Source: Pacificibacter marinus
GTDB lineage: Bacteria; Pseudomonadota; Alphaproteobacteria; Rhodobacterales; Rhodobacteraceae
DNA: 64,000 nt
Assembly (NCBI RefSeq): GCF_018860505.1
Contig: NZ_JAHKPU010000030.1
Location: 1-64,000, forward strand
Direction of reading: 5' to 3'
Under the pieces are notes generated by a model. That model saw nothing but the letters and a program-made list of their open reading frames with translations, did no database searches and was not told where the DNA came from. The position numbers and the translations under genes were made by a program. Of this stretch, positions 34,246 through 43,403 are shown in pieces (the first letter of the stretch is position 1; the number at the start of each line of letters is the position of its first letter).

Positions 34246-36132
34246 TTACGGAAATGCTAAGATGTTTGGCACGCCGGCCTGTGTCAGTAGATCATACAGC
34301 GGCTCTAATTTCACGGTCCTACCGTGACCTCTCGTAAAGAACACTCTTTGCTCTGCCCGGGATACTGCTACAAAAAATGCCAGCGCTTCTTCATCCATAT
34401 CCGCTTTATAGAAAAATGATTCATCACATAGGGAAAAGAAAATGATTGTGTGCGCCTCCAGTCCTTTGCTCTTATGAACTGTCATAAGGCGAACCTGGTT
34501 GATGCCTTGATACCTATCGACAACTTCGTGCCAATTTTTAGCTCCCTGTGAACATTCAGCAAGAAATTCTGCGATGCCGTTTTTGATTTTGGAAAACCGT
34601 TCAGGGTTCTTGTATTCTTGGGCTAGCCTACGAAGTTTGTCCTCTCCGAGTTGCACGGTGATTAAATCGACTAAGGCATCCCAAGAAAATGAGCCGTCGG
34701 ATGACGTGGTGAACTCTTCAAACGCCTTTGTCGCCTTTCGCAATACTTGCTCAAGTCTAAACTGCTCTGCGCTTCGTTCACTCGTTGAGCCATGCGAAAT
34801 CGACATCAGTTGAATAAGATCTGGATAGGCTCGGTATCGGCGATCACCAGTTGCAACTTGAATAAATAGCACAACCGCTTGCGCTAAAGGTTCGGAGGAC
34901 AGATCCTGCAACGAAATACCACTTTCGCCAATGGTTCGCGCTTCATTTCTAAGCGCCAAACCTACCTCTTCAAAAGCCGCTCCAAGGCCATTGTTTTCGT
35001 GATCATCTGCCTTTTGCCTAACTAAAACAATAAAATCATTGGCGTTCATATCGCCACTTTCGATCTCGCGAGAGATGAATTCAGCAATGCCTTTGTGTTC
35101 ATCGCCATCGCTTGAAAAAGTTACTATGCCATCAGAAACCGATGGAATTGGATCAGCCGCTTTTGAGCATTTGACAGTGATTGAGGCCGGCTCAATGGTT
35201 TTTGCCATTGAGTTCACAATATCCACTATCCGCTGATTGGATCTGAAGTTAGATGCTAGGGCCACATTTTGAGAGTTGAAATCCGTCGAGAATTGCCGAA
35301 ATCGTTCACTTGTGGCTCCCGCAAATGTCATGATCAGCTGTTTGTTATCGCCCACTGCAGTCAAAATTGACTGAGAGCCGCCAAATATTTCTTTCAACAC
35401 GGCATACTGCGGCAGGGTTGTGTCTTGGAATTCGTCCAAAAACACGTGGGAGTAACTATTTAGGAACGCTCGTTTAATTGGCGGGTTGTGGTGGATAATA
35501 GTTTGCGCAAGCGTCTTAACCATATCAAAGGTAAGAGGCTGAGTGGTTCTTGATAACTGATTTGTCCACCACGCAAGTGTCATAGCTTCAACGGCAGATG
35601 CGGGTTGCGGTCGATTCGTTGGAAAAGGCGACGGCGCTCGACCTAAGTATGCGTGGCCATTTTTAACGGTATCTGGATGAAAAGTTTCATGGTTGAAAGG
35701 TGCATCCAAGTTAGGCCTATCACCAAACTCTTTCCATATTCGCCAGTCCGGAAATGAAACTTCATAGTTGCGGCTGGGTTGAACCCATTCAGGCAAACCC
35801 TCACGAAAGCGATCTAAAATCCCTTTTGCAAACGCGTCGAAGGTATAGGAATCGAAACGCTCTGAAAGCTCAGGCCCAACTCTCTTTGCGACCCGTTCCT
35901 TTAAATTTCTTGCCGCATCTCGTTTGAAGCTGATCGCCAAGATTTTCTTTGGTGCAATGCAAGTGTTTGTCTCCAATAGAAATGCGGCCCGTTGAGCTAG
36001 AAGTTCCGTTTTTCCAGCTCCGGGCCCTGCTTGAACAGCTTGGGACACATGGCTGCGAACAACATCTAAGCTGTCTTGGTCAAGTTGGATGCCATCACTT
36101 GGACACCATGCATCCCGCGAAACGAAATTCAT
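34246..36132 (-). CDS. gajB: Gabija GajB-like UvrD/Rep helicase
   Basis: A 628-aa superfamily 1 helicase. Walker A is AGPGAGKT (35-42), Walker B VFLDEFQDT, then FRSNQRI, LMTVHKSKGLE and FFVAVSRAEQRVFFTRG (motifs IV-VI). It overlaps the upstream OLD-type ATPase gene by 4 bases (start ATG 36132). GajB activates after DNA damage or phage replication and works with GajA to cut phage DNA. It is longer than the best-known GajB (494 aa). The order gajA-gajB with overlap is the classical Gabija layout. Confidence 0.85.
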   Translation of the reverse strand: MNFVSRDAWCPSDGIQLDQDSLDVVRSHVSQAVQAGPGAGKTELLAQRAAFLLETNTCIAPKKILAISFKRDAARNLKERVAKRVGPELSERFDSYTFDAFAKGILDRFREGLPEWVQPSRNYEVSFPDWRIWKEFGDRPNLDAPFNHETFHPDTVKNGHAYLGRAPSPFPTNRPQPASAVEAMTLAWWTNQLSRTTQPLTFDMVKTLAQTIIHHNPPIKRAFLNSYSHVFLDEFQDTTLPQYAVLKEIFGGSQSILTAVGDNKQLIMTFAGATSERFRQFSTDFNSQNVALASNFRSNQRIVDIVNSMAKTIEPASITVKCSKAADPIPSVSDGIVTFSSDGDEHKGIAEFISREIESGDMNANDFIVLVRQKADDHENNGLGAAFEEVGLALRNEARTIGESGISLQDLSSEPLAQAVVLFIQVATGDRRYRAYPDLIQLMSISHGSTSERSAEQFRLEQVLRKATKAFEEFTTSSDGSFSWDALVDLITVQLGEDKLRRLAQEYKNPERFSKIKNGIAEFLAECSQGAKNWHEVVDRYQGINQVRLMTVHKSKGLEAHTIIFFSLCDESFFYKADMDEEALAFFVAVSRAEQRVFFTRGHGRTVKLEPLYDLLTQAGVPNILAFP

Positions 36133-38156
36133 TCGGAATTCTCGGGGTTAAAGTCGATTCCGAGGCGATTGGCACAGTCTTTATAAAGGTTTTGAAGCTC
36201 GATTGGGCAAGCGTTTCTTAGCTCGGTTTCCGACAACAAAGACATAGCCTCAATGTGCGAAACTGGTTTGCTGCCCTTATTGAAAAGATCATCATAGATC
36301 GCCAACTGTGCGGCAGTTGGGGGTGACGTATTGGCATAGTCCGAAAGTCCGCCTCCAGCTTTCCCGAAAACGCTCTTCTCATAGTCTGCTGCGGTCAAAT
36401 CAGAAGTGTCTGCTATGCTCGAAATCGACTGGTATTGTTGCGGGTATGCTTTCAACATCATCAGGTCGAGATCGAGAGGCAGTGAAAAGTGGACCCCGTG
36501 GCTCTTCAGCCATTCATATCTGGCTGTAATTTCGGCTTGCTGCATGCCTCTCCAAGCAGCTGTGTCTGGTGGCATCGCATCGGAATATGTCGTGCCAATC
36601 TTGGACAGTTGCTCAGTCGCATATTTGAAGCGCAATACGCCGGCATTGTATCGTCCAAAATCGTAATCCAATAATGTCACGTGAGGGATATTTAGATCAT
36701 TTAGAAGCTTCCAAAAGTGATTGACATGGCGACCACCTAGAGGAACGAATGCAACAAAAGCAGGATCCAAATCCAACATTTGGTTAAAGGCTTTTGCAAG
36801 TCGCGGAATTACGATTTCCTCAGAACGACCTTCACCCAACACAACCAGCTTCGCAAAATACAGCTCAGGGTTTGAGCGAACAGCTTCATAAATGTATTTG
36901 TATTTCTCATCAGTCTTAGCGGGGAGAGTTATGCTTTTTGCATAAGACACTCTTTTTTGTTCATCGTGCCGCATGTAACGAATTTTTTCGGGTTCAACCC
37001 TCCTAATGGCTCCCGCAGAGTGCGACGTTAATATCCCCATCGCGCTATCATTTGAGCACAACGAAGACATAAGTGTTATCATTCGAGACAAGTAGAACGG
37101 CGAGAGATGATTTTCGGGTTCCTCAAGGGCGATGATCGTAAGCCATGGCTGTAGTTCTGGAACGTCACGATACCCTTCAACCGACTTTCCAATATGGCGT
37201 TCATTTAGTTGAATGATACTTGCGACAATAGAGATATACAGAAGAGATGCTTGTCCTTCGCTCAGGTCCTCGATTGCATATTCAGCACCTGTTTCCGACG
37301 GGCTCAATTTTAAGGTCAGATCGCGAAGGGCCTTGTGAATTTCTTGTGCCAATATGCTAAGCTTGGTTTCCGAATACAGTTCGCCCTTGAACAGTTGCCC
37401 CCAATTCTTTGATAGTTCTTTAACAACCCCATTAACGGCGGGAAGACCATCAAAAACTTTTTGTAACTCGGCTCTTTGGGTTTCAAGTTGCTGTTTACCA
37501 GAGGACAAATCTCCAAATTTCTCAAGCCAAACGAGCAGCTCTTTCATCGCACTCTTAACCACAGCAGAGTTATTTCGTGTTGCAGGTAAGTATTTCAGCT
37601 GGATCCGCTTACGTTGCGCCGTAGGCATCGGAATTTTTGCTATGTCGTCATCACCAAAGGGAACATCTTCAGTGGTGGTGACCCAATAGATTCGTTGATC
37701 AATGTCGTCTTCATCGATGCCGAATTCCCAAGTGGCTTCGAGCCTAATTCTGGCCTGTAACGGTTTTCCTGGTCCAGAACAGGACATTGCGTGGAATGTT
37801 TCGATAGAGACATCAAGTGCGCTGCCGGAGGCCACGTCAACCGAGTTTGCCAGCTCGGGAAAACTCAATATGGCTTCAATGTAAATTTCCCTGTTGGCTA
37901 CAGGGGGGATAGTTTGCGTATCGTCGCTTTGGACAGATGGACCGGGAACCTCTCCAGCGCCAAAGTGGACGTCATCTCGTCTCAGACTTCGCTCGGCAGA
38001 TGTGCGGCCGAAAAGCCTTTGAAGGGCCTTTAAGACGGTCGTTTTCCCGCTTCCATTGTCACCAATGAAAGCGGTCATCTCTGGATCGAGAATGATGACT
38101 TCCTCCTTGGATCCAAAACAACGAAAGTTCTTGAGGCGCAATTCCTTAATATACAT
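36129..38156 (-). CDS. gajA: Gabija GajA-like OLD-family ATPase-TOPRIM nuclease
   Basis: A 675-aa protein. The N-terminal ABC/SMC-like ATPase has Walker A GDNGSGKT (32-39), a signature-like DLSEGQASLLY, and Walker B IALEEPENH (343-350). The C-terminal TOPRIM domain has VVLGEGRSEE (Glu442) and LLDYDFG (Asp497, Asp499). OLD/GajA nucleases nick specific DNA when nucleotides are depleted. The coding start is clear (MYIKELRLKNFRCFG). Coupled to the UvrD-like gene downstream, this is a Gabija-type antiphage operon. A generic OLD class 2 pair is the close alternative. Confidence 0.87.
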   Translation of the reverse strand: MYIKELRLKNFRCFGSKEEVIILDPEMTAFIGDNGSGKTTVLKALQRLFGRTSAERSLRRDDVHFGAGEVPGPSVQSDDTQTIPPVANREIYIEAILSFPELANSVDVASGSALDVSIETFHAMSCSGPGKPLQARIRLEATWEFGIDEDDIDQRIYWVTTTEDVPFGDDDIAKIPMPTAQRKRIQLKYLPATRNNSAVVKSAMKELLVWLEKFGDLSSGKQQLETQRAELQKVFDGLPAVNGVVKELSKNWGQLFKGELYSETKLSILAQEIHKALRDLTLKLSPSETGAEYAIEDLSEGQASLLYISIVASIIQLNERHIGKSVEGYRDVPELQPWLTIIALEEPENHLSPFYLSRMITLMSSLCSNDSAMGILTSHSAGAIRRVEPEKIRYMRHDEQKRVSYAKSITLPAKTDEKYKYIYEAVRSNPELYFAKLVVLGEGRSEEIVIPRLAKAFNQMLDLDPAFVAFVPLGGRHVNHFWKLLNDLNIPHVTLLDYDFGRYNAGVLRFKYATEQLSKIGTTYSDAMPPDTAAWRGMQQAEITARYEWLKSHGVHFSLPLDLDLMMLKAYPQQYQSISSIADTSDLTAADYEKSVFGKAGGGLSDYANTSPPTAAQLAIYDDLFNKGSKPVSHIEAMSLLSETELRNACPIELQNLYKDCANRLGIDFNPENSE

Positions 38157-38289
38157 TGATCAAATCCAAAAAATATAACTTAGACATGAATACACTGGTC
38201 GTTCTGAGGTGAGAAGACCAAACCGCCAATTGAATTTTCTCTGCAAGACATTGAGCGCCGCGCCGCAGCATTTTGAGAAGTGCCCAAAG

Positions 38290-38341
38290 GCAGCTTTGGG
38301 CCGTTCGTGTAGATCGACACTTCGGGCGAAAAGTCGTCGTT
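38290..38341. repeat. Dispersed repeat R3, copy 2
   Basis: Right-hand partner of 34149-34199, containing GGCAGCTTTGGGCCGTTCG and ATCGACACTTCGGGCGAAAA. The surrounding 38157-38373 region holds no gene. Confidence 0.6.
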
Positions 38342-38373
38342 CGCCGCATTCTAGCGGATGCTAACGGATGGTT

Positions 38374-38574
38374 TGACCTGCGCCCCAAAAACTCCTCCAA
38401 ATTTGTGTAGAGTCCGCCCAACAAAAGGACGGACAAATGAAGGCACGATTTACGGACGAACAGATCATTGCGATGATCAAGGAACAGGAAGCTGGGGAGA
38501 AGACTGCTGATGTGTGTCGGCGACACGGGATCAGTTCAGCGACGTTCTACAAATATGGACCTGTCACGGTTTGA
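38374..38574 (+). pseudogene. IS3-family element remnant (left end and start of orfA)
   Basis: TGACCTGCGCCCCAAAAAC at 38374 resembles an IS3-group terminal repeat. A start at 38437 then encodes FTDEQIIAMIKEQEAGEKTADVCRRHGISSATFYKY, the N-terminal helix-turn-helix of IS3 OrfA. It stops after unrelated residues (GPVTV). The rest of orfA, orfB and the right end are missing, so the element is dead. Confidence 0.8.
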
Positions 38575-38631
38575 TGCCGCACCAAGTGCTCGTCTATACG
38601 TTTCACATATCAGTCAGGAGGAGATGCGTCG

Positions 38632-38733
38632 ATGAGGGTCATAAAAATCAAGGACGACCTGCACGAGGAATTGCGCAAGTCCAGTTTTTCATTCGCTGAT
38701 GCAAAGGTCGTGACCACCAGTTGGCGGCTTTGA
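38632..38733 (+). pseudogene. Internally deleted antitoxin-like gene
   Basis: A strong ribosome site (AGGAGGAG) precedes ATG 38632 encoding MRVIKIKDDLHEELRKSS and then FSFADAK. Compared with 6743-6850 the middle of the gene is lost between two similar words (AAGTCCAGT/AAGTCCGGT). The deletion removes the SRSINAQ part of the ParD-like protein. No toxin gene follows. Confidence 0.5.
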
Positions 38734-38995
38734 ATCATAAATCGCGACTACTGATACTGAGGACGATTGTTCGTCGACGATAGATACTGCTTTGATTATC
38801 AAGCCGATGCATTGGTTAAGGCCGATATGTGTTCGTGAATACACGAAATCAACAAAAACGGGTTTCTTCTAAGAATCCTCATGATATTTCAAACTTATCA
38901 GCGGCTTAGTAATTTCCGTGGGATATCAGCATAATAAATCTTGACAGGGTGTGCATGGAAAAATGCCATTTTGTGCATTCTTATGCCCCATCTAC
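38675..38995. repeat. 321-bp direct repeat, copy 2, cut by element 2
   Basis: Indel-free match to 6825-7145. It ends precisely at TCTAC, directly before the TGTCG terminus of element 2. Confidence 0.95.
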
Positions 38996-39130
38996 TGTCG
39001 TTCGACATCTAAAGACCGACTTAGGTGGTAATTTTAAACATACAAATCAATAAGTTACACTATACCCCGACAACCTGAAAGCAAACCTACCGACATCCCG
39101 AAACCAACTTCCGACGTCCCTATACCAACT
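38996..39130 (+). mobile_element. Left end of Tn7-like element 2 with TnsB-type repeats
   Basis: Starts TGTCGTTCGACATC immediately after TCTAC, the presumed 5-bp target duplication. Inside are two 20-bp direct repeats, CCGACATCCCGAAACCAACT (39090-39109) and CCGACGTCCCTATACCAACT (39111-39130), plus partial units (GACCGACTTAGG, CCCCGACAACC). Terminal TGT with spaced ~20-bp repeats is the usual form of a Tn7/Tn5053-like end. The matching right end is not in the window. Confidence 0.8.
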
Positions 39131-39156
39131 AGATTTAAACCACTGTAGCATAGAAT

Positions 39157-39186
39157 TAAAAAAGGCCGCCCGAGGGCGACCTTTTA
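39157..39186 (-). terminator. Rho-independent terminator of tnsABC (element 2)
   Basis: On the minus strand, stem AAGG-CGCCC/GGGCG-CCTT (one mismatch) with a 2-base loop precedes a run of Ts. It lies about 30 bases after the tnsC stop, as in element 1. Confidence 0.75.
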
Positions 39187-39214
39187 TCTGAATGCAAAGT
39201 GCTTGTTTCAAGCG

Positions 39215-40225
39215 CTATTTACGCCTTGAGCGCTTCCGCGGCTCTTTTTTCTCAGCAACATTTCGATCTAGAACAACAGTCGAATCGATGCCTTGCCAAC
39301 AATCGGAGATGAACGGGTTCATCTCCTCATCACAATCAGTGCGAACAAAGTATGCTTCGGCGAAGTGATCAAGATTGACTTCATCATCTCTCTCAAATAG
39401 CGCTTCGCCAATTGCCTCGATGACCATTTCCACCGCCACGCCGAACCGGTAGGCCGCCGCATGCATAAAAAGTGGCATAAAGGCAGGTTCATCCAAAAGG
39501 CCCCCATGCGAAAGTCCGGCGGCGACAACTAAGTTCTCAGCGGATTGCCTTAGGTTCAGACCATCACTGTTTACTGTCATCGGGCGAATTTCTAACGGCC
39601 GAAGGCGCCGAGCCAGAGTCTTATCGAAATTAATCAACTCCCGACCTTCACATGTTGATGTCAGGATCAGACAAACGGGCCAAGGACCATCTTGCATAAG
39701 GTTCCGAAACCGCTTCACAAAACCCTGCATGGTGTCGTCGTTGGCATAGCGGCCTGCATCCTGAACTTCGTCGAGGTGAAGTCCCGCAATTCGGCGGTGC
39801 TCGAGTTGCGTTTTCAGGCAGCCGATCAGATATTCTTCTGTCCTTTCTCCCTTAGTCGGGTAGTCTAGCTTGTTGAGAACCGCGCGACAGGTTTCCTTCA
39901 CGCCGGCTTTTCCGGGCACAATCGCGCTGACAATCTCGTGTCCATATTCACGACCACCCGTTGCAGCTGCAGCGCATTCAAACCTCCGAATGGCCTCTTT
40001 GACCATCCGTGACTTGCCACTTCCAGGGGGACCGATCAGGCACGCGCCTTTTTGCTCAAATTGTCCACGGCACAAGTTGGCCTCTCTCGCCTCCATCACG
40101 CGCACGATACGATTACTCATTTTGTTGAATGTTTCCGTCTCGAAAAACGTTGCGGAAAGGTCGGCCATGGCAACTTCGTTTGAGCGAACTGCTTCCATCT
40201 CCATAATAATATTACTCAAAGCCAT
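39215..40225 (-). CDS. tnsC: TnsC/TniB-like AAA+ transposition regulator (element 2)
   Basis: A 336-aa ATPase with Walker A GPPGSGKS (65-72) and Walker B GLHLDE (148-153), then LILTSTCEGRELI. It belongs to the TnsC/TniB group and should carry the signal from TniQ to TnsB. Its ATG overlaps the tnsB TAA by one base (TAATG). The C-terminus is basic (KKEPRKRSRRK). Sequence outside the ATPase motifs differs strongly from the element 1 protein, so the two cores are only distantly related. Confidence 0.9.
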   Translation of the reverse strand: MALSNIIMEMEAVRSNEVAMADLSATFFETETFNKMSNRIVRVMEAREANLCRGQFEQKGACLIGPPGSGKSRMVKEAIRRFECAAAATGGREYGHEIVSAIVPGKAGVKETCRAVLNKLDYPTKGERTEEYLIGCLKTQLEHRRIAGLHLDEVQDAGRYANDDTMQGFVKRFRNLMQDGPWPVCLILTSTCEGRELINFDKTLARRLRPLEIRPMTVNSDGLNLRQSAENLVVAAGLSHGGLLDEPAFMPLFMHAAAYRFGVAVEMVIEAIGEALFERDDEVNLDHFAEAYFVRTDCDEEMNPFISDCWQGIDSTVVLDRNVAEKKEPRKRSRRK

Positions 40226-42462
40226 TACCGACCCCCTTTGTTTGTTGTTGAACGAGAAGTGCGCTTGCCCTTTGAACGAAATTTATCAAGCGGGTTCGAC
40301 CGACGGTCGTCGTCCGCCGAAACGTCGGCAGGAGTCTCGCCCACCTCTTCATTTTCGTGTTCGCCTCCAATCCTTTTGCCGCTGGTGATGGGATCAATGT
40401 ATTCATCCCGACCGACAAAGGGTTTTTCATTGCGGCCTTTGCCGAAGCTTGCTTCACGGGCAAGGCGATCGATTTCCTCAAGAGTTCTGCCGTGCGGGCT
40501 CACACCTGCCGAACGAGCGATCGCGGCACTTTGTCCTTGCCATGCTTTTCTGGCTTCTTCACGCACAGGTGCCCTGGAGCCAACATCTTGTTGTGCCTGC
40601 GCCTTTTGACGCGCTTGTTCACCTTTCCACCAAGCGAGTGATTTGCCGCGCATGGCTTCGTCAAGGCAAGCCACAGAAATCAGATCCAGATCGGTGAGAA
40701 CAGAAATGGCACCCATGTCCAAGGGGTCCACTTTGATTTCTAATTTTTCACCGGGCTGGGCAATCCGTTCCACACCCTTGGACATGCGTTGATTACGGAT
40801 AAATTCATTCGAATATGTCAAACCTTTGAAGCGGATGCCGGCCTCCGACACCCCTGCAGTTTCGTATGTGCCGCAAGCCTCCCGCAGCGCGGCAGGGCCG
40901 GGAAGCATCGTAAGGTCGAAGAGTGGATCCTGCGACAACTTTTCCCAAGCTCCTATAGGAGTGCGATTCTTGAGCCCACGATGCGGAGAATTATTATAGT
41001 CAGCAACGAACTGCACGAAGTTGCGTTCCAATTCATCATCCGACATACAGGCTTCTAAATAGGACTTCCGGTCATTGAGCTGGCTAACGCTTCCTGCAGT
41101 CCAGCCTGGCTGGTGGCGCGCCCATTTCAATTCAAAGGTCAGGAAAAGTCGCTCGATAGTTCCACGTAGCTCCGGGACACCGGTGACCGCATTCAAGAAA
41201 GATCCACTCAATCGCCGAACTGCTTCGCCAAAAAGCGCTCCACCAAAAGGATGCTTGCCAAACTCCGACCCAGAATCAGTTGACACCATGTGAATCTGGG
41301 TGCGGCAATTCCAAGAAGCGTTACGTAGACCAGCATCTTCCAACAAAAACGTCTTATCTGCAAAGCAATACCTGAGCGCCTTGAGTGACGCGTCCTGGTT
41401 CGGCGCCTTGCAAAACGCAAAACCGAGGATGACCCTGGTGGCAGCATCAAGCGCAACAACTACCCAGCGCCGGACCTTCCGGACCTTCGCCCTCTGTTCC
41501 GGGGGCATTCTATTCAGTTGTTCGCGAGTCGCATCAAGAGTGACCACGTGAACCTTCCATGCGTCCATGATCACTTCTTGGCCAATGGCGCTGGCCTGCA
41601 TTCCGCCTTCAACCGAACCGAATTTTGCTTTTGCAGCTGCAAGCCCATCGCGCTGTAAGACTACAGTGTAGGGATCAAGGCGCTCGTCTATCCACCGCTC
41701 ATAAGTCCTTGCTGATCTGACTTTAATCAAGACCGGAAAACCCTGCGAACGCCGCCTAGCGTTTTCTTCCTCTACTCCAACAACGGCCTTCTGCGCGACA
41801 TCACACTTCGCTATTTTGGTTGCACTGGCATACTCATAGAGGATTATAAGTATGAAATGTAAATCGATTGCCTCCTGATGATCGATGTCGATCGGATTAG
41901 CGCGAGGCGGGAGAAAGACCTTAGGGTTATTTTGCCCCTTACGCATTTTACGGTAATATTCGAGGAGCGTTGTGTTCGACGGCAATGGTTTCAAGCTCTG
42001 GGTCGAATTGGATTTTTCGGTCCCGTAGTCCATACGCGCCTGATGATCACGAAATTCGCGTTCCAGTTTAGAACGACGAACCTCAACCCCCGCGGGGGTC
42101 AAGGGCATGCCCATCTTGCAATAGTGGGCCATGCGACGGCAAAGAAAGGTGATCCTATCGATGCGTGCGCGCTGCTTCCGTGTTGCCCCGAACAATTCGT
42201 CAGTTCCGTGCAGAGCACGATCTGTCTGGCGGGCCAGACTGTGATATCCTTTCTCAACAATAAGAAGCTCACATTCCAGCAGATTCACGATCTCGTCGAC
42301 CGAGAATTTCCTAAGGACGATGCCATGTTCTGGATGACTGACTGACAGTTGATAATGTGTGACAATGCTGCGGCTACAATCCTGAAGCGGAATGATCTTG
42401 GTGACCTCGTTTCCTTCAAAAGAAATGCGATCGGCAGCGGTTATCGCAGAAAAATAGCTCAT
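40225..42462 (-). CDS. tnsB: TnsB/TniA-like DDE transposase (element 2)
   Basis: A 745-aa transposase. The likely triad is D300 (VIMDAWKV), D396 (VSTDSGSEF) and E437 (GTIERLFLTFE). An N-terminal region with helix-turn-helix segments and a charged, disordered C-terminal tail (about 620-745) complete the TnsB layout. ATG 42462 overlaps the tnsA stop (ATGA) and has GGAGGG five bases upstream. It should bind the 20-bp repeats at 39090-39130. It is close in type to TniA of Tn5053-like and TnsB of Tn7-like elements. Confidence 0.9.
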   Translation of the reverse strand: MSYFSAITAADRISFEGNEVTKIIPLQDCSRSIVTHYQLSVSHPEHGIVLRKFSVDEIVNLLECELLIVEKGYHSLARQTDRALHGTDELFGATRKQRARIDRITFLCRRMAHYCKMGMPLTPAGVEVRRSKLEREFRDHQARMDYGTEKSNSTQSLKPLPSNTTLLEYYRKMRKGQNNPKVFLPPRANPIDIDHQEAIDLHFILIILYEYASATKIAKCDVAQKAVVGVEEENARRRSQGFPVLIKVRSARTYERWIDERLDPYTVVLQRDGLAAAKAKFGSVEGGMQASAIGQEVIMDAWKVHVVTLDATREQLNRMPPEQRAKVRKVRRWVVVALDAATRVILGFAFCKAPNQDASLKALRYCFADKTFLLEDAGLRNASWNCRTQIHMVSTDSGSEFGKHPFGGALFGEAVRRLSGSFLNAVTGVPELRGTIERLFLTFELKWARHQPGWTAGSVSQLNDRKSYLEACMSDDELERNFVQFVADYNNSPHRGLKNRTPIGAWEKLSQDPLFDLTMLPGPAALREACGTYETAGVSEAGIRFKGLTYSNEFIRNQRMSKGVERIAQPGEKLEIKVDPLDMGAISVLTDLDLISVACLDEAMRGKSLAWWKGEQARQKAQAQQDVGSRAPVREEARKAWQGQSAAIARSAGVSPHGRTLEEIDRLAREASFGKGRNEKPFVGRDEYIDPITSGKRIGGEHENEEVGETPADVSADDDRRSNPLDKFRSKGKRTSRSTTNKGGR

Positions 42463-43118
42463 GCCGCCCTCCGACATACAAGGTCGCTTTCAAACAGATC
42501 GAGGGGGTGCTTGTAGATGTCACCATCACCGATCAACCGGATCGCAGCCCGCCAGCCTCGGTTTTCCAGCCCAGCAGCCTCGACCAGCTGACCAAGGGTG
42601 AAGGAGGCCGGAAGATGACGCACACTTTCCAAGACCGTGCAATCGGCCTCTGGATCCCAACCACGACGGGCGAAGTGGATCTTGCGGGCGCATTCACGCC
42701 AAGCCGGGTGGAAGTGGTAACGCGACATCACAGCGAACGCGTCGGCGACTTCGGGCAAGCACTGCGCCGCGATGTCCGCAACCTCCGCAAGATAGGACGG
42801 TCGACGCGCCTTTTCATCATACTTTACCGAAACCAGCAATTCGTCTCCATTGCGCAGCAGCACGTGGGCGTCCACTTTCGTGTGCGATGGCGAACCATCC
42901 TGCTTGACGAAGTTCACGCGTGTCAGCTGTTCTTTGAAATTCACTACATTCGGGTGGGCTGCCAGGTTTTCATAAACCTGCGCCTCTTCGAACGACGCGC
43001 ACCAGAACTCTTGAAGGACGGCAGTGCGGTGTATCCGAGTGACCAAGGACACCTTGCAGCAGCCGCTAGACTTGCCGATCTCCATTTTCTGGAGGTGGGA
43101 GCGGTTGACGCGCATCGG
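42459..43118 (-). CDS. tnsA: TnsA-like endonuclease (element 2)
   Basis: About 219 aa from the ATG at 43118, which has TGAGGA upstream. The frame stays open to an ATG at 43247, but the extra 43 residues look unlike protein and lack a ribosome site. The catalytic pattern is complete: E in SFEEAQVYENL, D in TKVDAHVLL, and LLVSVKYDEKAR with the V-x-K lysine. The C-terminal half (TLGQLVEAAGLENRGWRAAIRLI) is a winged-helix-like domain. An intact TnsA predicts cut-and-paste transposition for element 2. First gene of the operon. Confidence 0.8.
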   Translation of the reverse strand, partial: PMRVNRSHLQKMEIGKSSGCCKVSLVTRIHRTAVLQEFWCASFEEAQVYENLAAHPNVVNFKEQLTRVNFVKQDGSPSHTKVDAHVLLRNGDELLVSVKYDEKARRPSYLAEVADIAAQCLPEVADAFAVMSRYHFHPAWRECARKIHFARRGWDPEADCTVLESVRHLPASFTLGQLVEAAGLENRGWRAAIRLIGDGDIYKHPLDLFESDLVCRRAA

Positions 43119-43299
43119 GTCCTCAGGATCTGCAAAAAGAGGCAGCCCTACCTTGCTGTGGGCACAGCTGTGCCGTGGTGCGATTTCTGTCGTCGGATGG
43201 CATCCACTTCTCGCGGAGAGACCACGCTGTTCCTGATTTTCTTCCATTGTTTCAGTCCATATCTTCTTACTCCGGAGGCAAAGCCACGGATGATTGGTG

Positions 43300-43403
43300 T
43301 TTGACCGAACTGAGAACTTCGGGTATCAAGAACCCATGCAATGAAGTCGACTCAGCCGTCGATGAAGAACAAAGCTCGGATCCTGCAACGGTCCGGGCTT
43401 TTT
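43300..43403 (+). ncRNA. Candidate structured noncoding RNA divergent from tnsA (element 2)
   Basis: Plus-strand region without an ORF. Consecutive hairpins: CCGAA/TTCGG, GGGT/ACCC, the perfect TCGAC-TCAGCC-GTCGA, and an 11-bp terminator stem with a U-tract. It mirrors the layout upstream of tnsA in element 1, although the primary sequences differ. It could be a small RNA, a leader, or a decayed gene end. Structure was judged by eye only. Confidence 0.35.
43372..43403 (+). terminator. Orphan rho-independent terminator upstream of tnsA2
   Basis: AAGCTCGGATC pairs with GGTCCGGGCTT (two G-U wobbles, only stable as plus-strand RNA), 7-base loop, then TTTTT. No gene ends here. Confidence 0.75.

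Noticed and set aside
42507-43304. Plus-strand open frame over tnsA2
   Set aside because: Antisense to tnsA with intact catalytic pattern; its residues show no domain.
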